DNA of 64,000 nucleotides from Lineolata rhizophorae (Eukaryota; Ascomycota; Dothideomycetes; Lineolatales; Lineolataceae): contig MU001679.1 in assembly GCA_010093515.1 (NCBI GenBank), positions 575,474-639,473 on the forward strand, written 5' to 3'. A model generated the notes under the pieces. It ran no database searches, was not told the DNA's origin, and saw only the letters and a program-made list of their open reading frames with translations. Below are positions 56,789 through 64,000 of the stretch, piece by piece (the first letter of the stretch is position 1; the number at the start of each line of letters is the position of its first letter). Position numbers and translations under genes: made by a program.

Positions 56789-58792
56789 ATTACGAAAATG
56801 CGGAGATTTTACTTCCTTTGGGCGGTCTTCACACTACACGTAATGCGGGACCACAACCCCACTCCACTCAGACTTTAGGCAGGGCGCCTTGTTCGTACCT
56901 ACATAGTAGTTTAACTTGTCCTTTTCTGGGAGCTACGGTGAGACATTTCGAATTACTCAACAGTCTAGTGGTATATTATATACAAATCCACTTATTGCCG
57001 TTTCGTTCCATATATATGAAATTGATGACACGCTGAAAGCGGCGTTGAGAAACCGAGTAGTTGGCGGTAAGTGCTGGTTCGCCAAGAATCTAGATCTCCT
57101 CTTCCCCTCACCGACGCAGACCGAGAGTTCTTCCCGAGGTCCTCGGTTGAGAGTAATCTAAAACATATCCACATGCCTAAATTCTCTGGATCCTGTCATA
57201 TACGCGGATCGCAAGCATTTCCATTCGCGATAAAACGAATGTCGGAGCAACAGTAACAATTTCAGCCCTGGTGCCGTCGGCCTTCGGACCATTAGGGCGT
57301 TCGTTGGCACTGTTCGGGCTAGGACATGGATTGTGCTGCCCGATGACCGGCTGCTGCTGTCTCAAAGTCGCTGCCTCAATGGCCGAGCATATCTGCATTA
57401 TTAATCAAACAATGAAGGACTCTAATTGCATTTATTCGAAAGTTATTTCGACATTGCAGGAAGCAGCAATGCCAGGTCATCTGAATGCTGTGTGATCCAG
57501 TCAGTATGGTACTTCCTGTTTGAGCCGACAACTAAGTTTTGTTTAGCTTATAGATACCCAATTTATAGATCTCGATGAGCTGTGAATTAACACTTAATAG
57601 CTACCAATCTTGAAGAACACTCAAGAAAGCCCGTTCATAGCTGAAACTGGGCAGTCGCCCAAGATGTTACACATTCGAGAATTCAACCAGATTCATGGCT
57701 CATTTCTCAAGGGCATCAATTTCATATGCGCAGTTTATTATTATTATAATTATTTATTTATTTTGGAAAGATTTAAGCCTCTTGAGATCTTTAGGAATTG
57801 CTATTCACCATGATATACAGAGCAGCTCGAACACTGCTACCATGCGAAGTACAGCAACTTCAAAGATGTGATTTCCTAAAGAAAATGCTGTGTCTATATG
57901 CATGGTCCCTAAGGGAAAATAGTAAACGTTGAGTATACATAATTTGCACTGCTTAAGCTCTAAATTTTGATGAAAACTTGAAGGCTTTGCACGTGAATAT
58001 GTCTAAGCTACTCCACTAGTATGAATTTCTGTGGCAATTACCAATGATTAAATTTGTGTTGAATGCATTTCGCCCGCAAAGTCTCCTAAAGAGTTAAAAG
58101 TCTCCTCAAGTACTAATTGTCTTCAGACATCTTTATATACAAATATCCCTGTAAGTTAATAGCAAAGAATAAGTTAAGAGGGCAAAGCATCTAAAATTTC
58201 TAAGCCTTTGGGAGATACGTAGTCCTAAGTTAGGTAGCAATAGGGCAGGCACAAGGTCCGCCTAGCAAGGCGGCCGGGAGCCCTCAAACAATCCTTTGTG
58301 TGCTTCAGCAGGCACCTTTAGCAAGAGACTACAATTATACTATATTATTGATCCGACCCGTCTTTTTTGCTATGTATTTTGTCAGCAAAACATTGATGGC
58401 ACTGTAATATCCGGTGTCTAAGCTTGTTACGTTTAATTTCTAGCTAGGCTCATTCGTTCACCGCCATTGATCCTCCAGTATCTAATCAAAGTCCCAAAGA
58501 AACCCCGTAGCAATATCTTTAGAAGAGATACTGCTGACAACAACAAAGTATAGAACAATCCCTAGTGCTCTTTGTTTATTGATATGCGCGTCGTTGTTGA
58601 TTCTTTATACTTTTAGCGTTGTGCCTTCACAATGCAAGTAAATGTATCAACTTGCTTAAGCACGACAGTTCTTAAGAGATATTTAGAAACAGCCAGCCGA
58701 CCATATTGTATACCATTAATCGAATATTCTTGGTCATCTCAAGAGATTTAGTCGATAAACAGCCACGTTTCCAACCTCAACAAACCCGGAAT
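56789..58792. other. AT-rich gene-free block
   Basis: About 2 kb. After the P450 3' end the DNA becomes strongly AT-rich, especially 57490-58700, with runs such as TTATTATTATTATAATTATTTA near 57737 and many TA dinucleotides. It could be ancient repeat-induced point mutation of a repeat, but no recognisable transposon frame or terminal repeat remains. Confidence 0.5.
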
Positions 58793-59920
58793 ATGGAGAT
58801 AGAACCTGTCACTATACAAGATTATGCTTTTTTCACATTCTGGACACTGCAGAAATATAGCCAGAATGAGGCAGAAAAGGTGGGTCGACTAATACAGTTA
58901 CGCATTCCCGAAGACGGGCCTCGTCAAAGTGGCATATTCATTACGGTCAGGAATCCGACGGGTCGCGATGCCTACAATCATAGAATTGCAGTTAACAAGG
59001 ATGGGTTGGAGTTGAACAACTCTTTACTACCGACGCAGCAATTATTTCTCCCAACCCCAAGCGACTGCGACTCCATTTGGGTGCTCGAGGGATCACAAAC
59101 AACGATCAAGGTGCTAACCTTGACCCGAGAGATGTATGGCGTCATGTGGACTTTCTCCATTGAGCCCGGCAAGGTTGATCAATTTGAAAGCCCCCCCTAC
59201 TATAGATTCTGGAACCTCAATTTTGAATCTAGCATGGTAGACATCGTTGCACATTTTCCAGTCTCTGAATACGAGATTGCACGGACGCCGAGATCGCCAT
59301 GCTTGTACGGCCGCGCTTATTGCTTTTCCAACCAGGCATTCGACATCACCTTTGCACCTTCTTACGAATTTCAACAGGTCCCGTTCGATGAGGTCAATGT
59401 TGGAATGATCGTGTGGTACGCAGACCCCTTCCGTAGACCATTTTCAAAAAAGCAATGGCCAATGGTTATTTGCAAACAACAGACAATCTATGGGCGTAGC
59501 CGGATAAAACTTACACCTGTCCAGACCCGTCAGTGGGATGAGTTTTATTCGAGGCCTCTACCACGGAATCAGTGTTGGTACGCTTTGGACCTCCTCAACG
59601 AAGACGAGGACCCTCGTCGCTCCACGTTGTACACACACCGCAACCAAGATGGTGTTGTGCACATCAAAAATGTATCTGGGCTTGGCTTCAGGGCTCCTCC
59701 GAAGACATATATAAACTTTGCTTGCCAGACCCAAGAAGACATTTGTGAGAATGACATGGTTTTCGACTTGGTAGAAGAGCGACACTTTGTGCATGTTTGC
59801 GGAGTCGTCAACGAGGAGGAAATGAGTCGATTTGACGTCCCCATGCAAAAGCTAGAAGATATCTCCCGCGAAGTGGCATCGAAAAGGACGCTTCAGAGGG
59901 AGAGAGAAAGTAAGAGTTGA
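58793..59920 (+). CDS. Unknown protein in AT-rich DNA (375 aa)
   Basis: The first in-frame ATG is at 58793 (MEIEPVTIQDYAFFTFWTLQ). The frame is open further upstream, but without an ATG. The translation looks like a folded protein: aromatic-rich with regular hydrophobic spacing (IWVLEGSQTTIKVLTLTREM, YRFWNLNFESSMVDIVAHFP) and a Lys/Arg/Glu-rich helix at the end (LEDISREVASKRTLQRERES). No signal peptide, membrane helix or named domain is visible. Codon use is much less GC-biased than in neighbouring conserved genes. Together with the AT-rich flanks this suggests a lineage-specific or fast-evolving gene. Function unknown. Confidence 0.7.
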   Translation: MEIEPVTIQDYAFFTFWTLQKYSQNEAEKVGRLIQLRIPEDGPRQSGIFITVRNPTGRDAYNHRIAVNKDGLELNNSLLPTQQLFLPTPSDCDSIWVLEGSQTTIKVLTLTREMYGVMWTFSIEPGKVDQFESPPYYRFWNLNFESSMVDIVAHFPVSEYEIARTPRSPCLYGRAYCFSNQAFDITFAPSYEFQQVPFDEVNVGMIVWYADPFRRPFSKKQWPMVICKQQTIYGRSRIKLTPVQTRQWDEFYSRPLPRNQCWYALDLLNEDEDPRRSTLYTHRNQDGVVHIKNVSGLGFRAPPKTYINFACQTQEDICENDMVFDLVEERHFVHVCGVVNEEEMSRFDVPMQKLEDISREVASKRTLQRERESKS

Positions 59921-61108
59921 ATATAGAACACCGTCTAGTACAGCGCAATGCTAAGCCCTCGCTGTGAAATTGCGTTTGTTGTTGTCTCCCTGTTTTGTCT
60001 TCTAACACTTTATTCGCTCCAATTGTGCATCCTTAGACAGGAAGCATACCCGATTTTCTCCGCCTTGTGCTTCGACTTCTGTTTGATAACTGGAAGAAAA
60101 CTATTTTATAATCGATTGATATACGATTTGTTCACATTCTCAGAGTTGTAACAGCCACACGCTCCGGGATCGTCCTGTGATAAGTACCATGCCGAGTTGA
60201 CGTCGGAAGGACTCTATTGCCTTGCGGTTGCTCCGTCAAGGAACCGAGAGATGAATAAGGGATATGTCTTAGTATTATGTGATTTGTTAGCCTGCTATGC
60301 TCATGTACACGTAGTCATAGTCTGTTCGCGCATTAGCGTGGAATTTACTATTAGAATACTGAGAAACAGAAAACTAGCATAACCCCAAACCGTGAGTGAT
60401 TTTGAGCTACAAACAGATCCATACAGCGTTGGACATATGTTTGACTCACGACTGGGCCAAGACGTTCCCTCAGATGGTCAGGAAATTATCTCAAACAACC
60501 TTGGCTAATGATACTCGCACAGTCGCTCGAAGGGATAATTTGATGCGCCAAAGGGAGGGAACTAGCGTAGGCAGACTTGGTGAGTGGGGTGAACCTAGTC
60601 GTGTACTGCAGTCTAGGCTCCAGTTTTTGGAGCTGTGCGTAGATTTTGACCGGAACAAGTATGTGAATAAGCGCAATACGGTGACACATACGCCGAGAGC
60701 CTAAGAATGTTGGGGATGTTTCGAAGGAAAGCAGGTGACTTGGTTGGGTGTTTGAATGGCGTGGCAAGTGGCAGGTGACCTGGGTAGTCCTTACTACGTA
60801 GTAGGTTGCGGCTCATTGGCCGAGCCTTGGCGGTCAGCGCCAAGCTCGGCCCGCTTCGGTGAGCTACGCGACCCGCCGCCGCTGCGCGACATCTATCCAG
60901 GGTCAAGCTCGCTCGTTGAACCTCGTCCACGCAACCTCTGCCGTGAGCGCGCACCTGCCTCCTGCGCACGCTTCACGCCCGAAGTTCTTCTTGCTCTTTC
61001 TTGCTTCAATCCCCTTTCCTCTCAATCTTCTTCGGTATCTGCTTGCTCATGGCACGTCGCTGTTCGTGAGGTCGCATTCGGGTGGCAGCTGTCACCTTGC
61101 CCGAAAAG
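59921..61108. other. Intergenic and TOR promoter
   Basis: About 1.2 kb. The left half is AT-rich with a short hydrophobic frame (59948-60151) that lacks support. The right half is GC-richer and pyrimidine-rich near 60980-61040 (CTTCTTGCTCTTTCTTGC), as expected for the TOR promoter and leader. A TACTACGTAGTAGG palindromic motif lies near 60791. Confidence 0.5.
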
Positions 61109-64000
61109 ATGGCTTCGGTGCCGCGCGATGCGGCGGACAGAATTTTCTATGAGCTGAAATCAAAGTTCGTGTTGCTTATTCGACCCCGAGATCTCTATGC
61201 TTATGTTCTATAGGAACAAAGATGTACGGGAGAAAGCTGCTGTCGCGCTGCGGCAGAACGTTGAAGCTGCTCATCGTGGTATGGTTCTTCAAGTTCCTAC
61301 CGCAGAAATTTGTGTGCGCAAATAAATGGAAGCTGACACAAGAAGAAGAACTATCTCCTGCCCAGTTCGTTGGCTACTATAATGAGGTCACGACACGCAT
61401 CTCCTCGCTGGTTGTCCAGGGAGCCGAGACCCATGAGAAAATCGGTGGAATTCTGGCCCTGAACCAGCTTATAGACTTCAAAGGCGACGATGCGGGGCAA
61501 AAGACCACAAGATTCGCGAGCTATCTTCGCGCTGTTATGCGCGGCAATGATACGGCGGCTATGATCGTTGCGGCCCAAGCCATCGGGCGTCTTGCTACCC
61601 CGGGCGGGACGTTGACAGCGGAGCTTGTCGAAGCCGAGGTCAAGAGTGCCCTGGAATACTTGCAGACAGACCGACTCGAGCAACGTCGCTTTGCAGCTGT
61701 CCTTACGCTGCGGGAACTCGCAAAGAACTCACAAACTCTCATGTACCAATGGATTCCGCAGGTATTTGAGGTTATATGGGTTCCGCTGCGGGACCCGAAG
61801 GTGTTGATACGCGAATCGGCTGCAGAAGCGATGAGTGCCTGCTTTGAGATCATAGCGGCGCGTGACTCTGGGGTTCGGAATCAATACTTTATCGCTGTGT
61901 ACGAGGAGGCGTTGAAGGGCTTCCAAATTGGAAGTGTCGAAGCCATTCACGGCTCCCTTCTTGCGTTAAAGGAGTTGCTTCACAAAGGCAACATGTTCAT
62001 GCATGGCCCTCGCTACCGGGAGTCTTGCGATATCATCCTTCGATATCGGGAGCATCGAGACGGTCTCATCCGCCGGGAAGTAATCGGGATCTTGCCTATC
62101 CTGGCCGCTTACGCCCCACAAGATTTTGTATCGGCGCACCTCCACACTTGCATGGTATACTTGCAAAGCCTGATCAAGAAGGGGAAGGATACAAGCAGTG
62201 CATTTGTGGCTATTGGCAAGATTGCGAGCGCGGTGAATAGCCAGATTGCCCCTTACCTGGATGGCATTCTCCTCTTTATCCGCGATGCGCTTGGAGCGAA
62301 AGCAAAAAATAAGAACGTTAACGAGGCCCCGATATTCGAATGCTTGAGCATGATCGCGATTGCCGTCGGCCAGACATTGAGCAAGTACATGGATGCGCTA
62401 TTGGATCCAATCTTCGCTTGCGGTCTAAGCGACCCGTTGACCCAGGCACTGGTCGACATGTCCCACTACATTCCACCTAGCCAGCCTCTCATCCAAGATA
62501 AGCTTCTTGACCTGCTCAGCAGAGTACTGAGCGGCCGTCCGTTTCAGCCTCTCGGGAGTCCATATCAAAGCTCGGCGCCGCCCATCATATGGACTCGGGA
62601 CCATAAAGATCCTCAGACGATTGAACAGAAGGAATCGGAGATCGTTTTAGCCTTGGTCACTCTAGGTAGCTTCGACTTCTCGGGCCACATCTTGAATGAA
62701 TTTGTGCGCGACGTAGCGATCCGCTATGTTGAAGCCGACAACCCTGCGATTCGGAAAGCGGCTGCTCTTACGTGCTGCCAACTTTTCGTTCAAGATCCGA
62801 TCGTCTTCCAAACAAGCCATCATTCCATTCAGGTCGTTGGTGACGTCATCGAGAAGCTGCTCACTGTCGGCGTCGCTGACGTCGACCCCGACATTCGCGT
62901 TGCGGTTCTGGATGCTCTCGATACCCGCTTTGATCGCCACCTTGGCAAGGCTGAGAATGTGCGAACACTTTTCTTGGCCCTTAACGACGAGGTCTTCACC
63001 ATCCGCGAGGCTGCAATGTCCATAATTGGAAGGCTAACTTCTGTCAATCCCGCCTACGTGTTCCCATCTCTCCGCAAGGTTCTGATTCAACTCTTAACGG
63101 AGGTCGAGTTCTCCAACAACCCTAGAAACAAGGAAGAGAGCGCAAAACTAATCAGCCACCTGGTTGCTGCTTCCTCAAGCCTGATCAAACCTTATGTGGA
63201 TCCCATGATCAAAGTATTGCTTCCCAAAGCCCAGGATCAGAACGCGGAAGTGTCTTCTACTACTCTCAAAGCGATCGGCGAACTTGCCACAGTTAGTGGC
63301 GAAGATATGCAGAAATATATTGGGCTGTTGATGAGTATCATCATTGACAACCTGCAAGATCTCAGCTCTGATTCCAAGCGGATCGCGGCCCTACGGACCC
63401 TAGGCCAACTGGCCACCAATGCTGGTTACGTTATCGAGCCATACAAGGAGTACCCAGAGCTTCTCACAATCTTGATCAATATTGTCAAGACGGAACAAGC
63501 TACTCCATTGCGTCGCGAGACCATTCGCCTCATGGGAATCCTTGGAGCCCTGGACCCTGATGAATACCAGAAAATTGTTGAGACATCTCCAGAAAGCAAT
63601 CTTGTCGCCGAAGCCCAGGCTGTTACGGACGTGTCGCTGATCATGAATGGCATTACACCTTCCCAGGAGGAGTACTACCCGACAGTAGTTATAAACACAC
63701 TGTTGGGTCTCTTGAAGGATAACTCCTTGGCTCAGTACCATTCGCAGGTGGTCGAGGCCGTCATGAACATCTACGCTGCCATGGGCTTGAAGTGTGTGCC
63801 GTTCCTAAATACCGTAGTCCCTGGATTTATTACTGTCATCCGGAATGCTCCTCCGGGTCGGGTGGAAGGATACTTCAACCAGTTGAGCCAACTGGTACGC
63901 ATCGTCCGGCAGCACATTCGGCCGTTTCTACCTAGTATTCTAGACGCTGTGCAAGACTTCTGGAGTGCGACATCTCAACTCCAAGCCACCATACTCTCAC
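61109..64000 (+). CDS. TOR: TOR phosphatidylinositol-kinase-related kinase, N-terminal part (runs off the window)
   Basis: Central growth regulator of TORC1/TORC2 that senses nutrients. Exons 61109-61164, 61214-61278 and 61343 to beyond 64000. Introns are 49 nt (GTTCGT...CTATAG) and 64 nt (GTATGG...CACAAG). The start is MASVPRDAADRIFYELKSKN. About 925 residues are present, all HEAT-repeat solenoid, with stretches characteristic of TOR: KIGGILALNQLIDFKGDDAG, LMYQWIPQVFEVIWVPLRDP, LIRESAAEAMSACFEIIAAR, GSVEAIHGSLLALKELLHKG and LIRREVIGILPILAAYAPQD. The FAT, FRB, kinase and FATC parts lie outside the window (family length about 2400 aa). There is no stop or further intron up to 64000. Confidence 0.96.

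Overview
The window is nuclear DNA from a filamentous ascomycete (Pezizomycotina, most likely Sordariomycetes). The evidence is short introns (about 49-200 nt) with CTAAC/CTGAC-type branch sites close to the acceptor, C-ending codon preference in conserved genes, and clade-typical families: a HET-domain protein, an eight-cysteine CFEM protein, a CYP52-clan P450 and an ATG11-type autophagy scaffold. No virus-like or LTR element, CRISPR array or bacterial-style operon was seen. All gene models were built by eye from reading frames and splice signals.

Layout. 1-2.2 kb: gene-poor. 2.2-5.8 kb (-): RAD26/CSB-type repair ATPase, whose first intron appears to start with GA. 5.8-15.2 kb: mostly empty, holding one 205-aa unknown gene (-). 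15.2-16.5 kb (+): unknown membrane-anchored protein with a three-fold repeated motif. 17.2-20.2 kb: divergent pair of homoserine dehydrogenase (-) and a CCDC174-like protein (+). 20.8-26.7 kb: small unknown gene (+) overlapping the 3' end of ATG11 (-), then divergent CENP-H/Fta3 (+). 28.5-29.0 kb (+): NHP6 with a probable long 5'-UTR intron. 30.1 kb (+): intron-containing tRNA-Gly(CCC). 30.4-33.8 kb: divergent SEC11 (-) and ETF-QO (+). 34.1-35.8 kb (+): HET-domain protein. 36.7-37.4 kb (-): CFEM protein. 40.6-44.5 kb (-): very large disordered protein. 49.3-51.2 kb (-): glucosidase II beta ending in KDEL. 52.0-53.9 kb (+): disordered protein with a possible N-myristoylation signal. 55.1-56.8 kb (+): P450. 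58.8-59.9 kb (+): unknown gene in AT-rich DNA. 61.1 kb to the right edge (+): N-terminal HEAT-repeat part of TOR kinase.

The genes are mostly unrelated housekeeping functions (DNA repair, amino-acid synthesis, autophagy, kinetochore, chromatin, ER processing, mitochondrial electron transfer, growth signalling), interspersed with poorly conserved or unknown genes. Three divergent pairs share intergenic promoters of 0.4-0.75 kb: homoserine dehydrogenase/CCDC174, ATG11/CENP-H and SEC11/ETF-QO. I see no biosynthetic gene cluster or obvious multi-gene novel system. The best candidates for new biology are single proteins (15.2 kb, 40.6 kb, 52.0 kb, 58.8 kb), the odd RAD26 intron, and gene-free GC-rich islands that are open on both strands.
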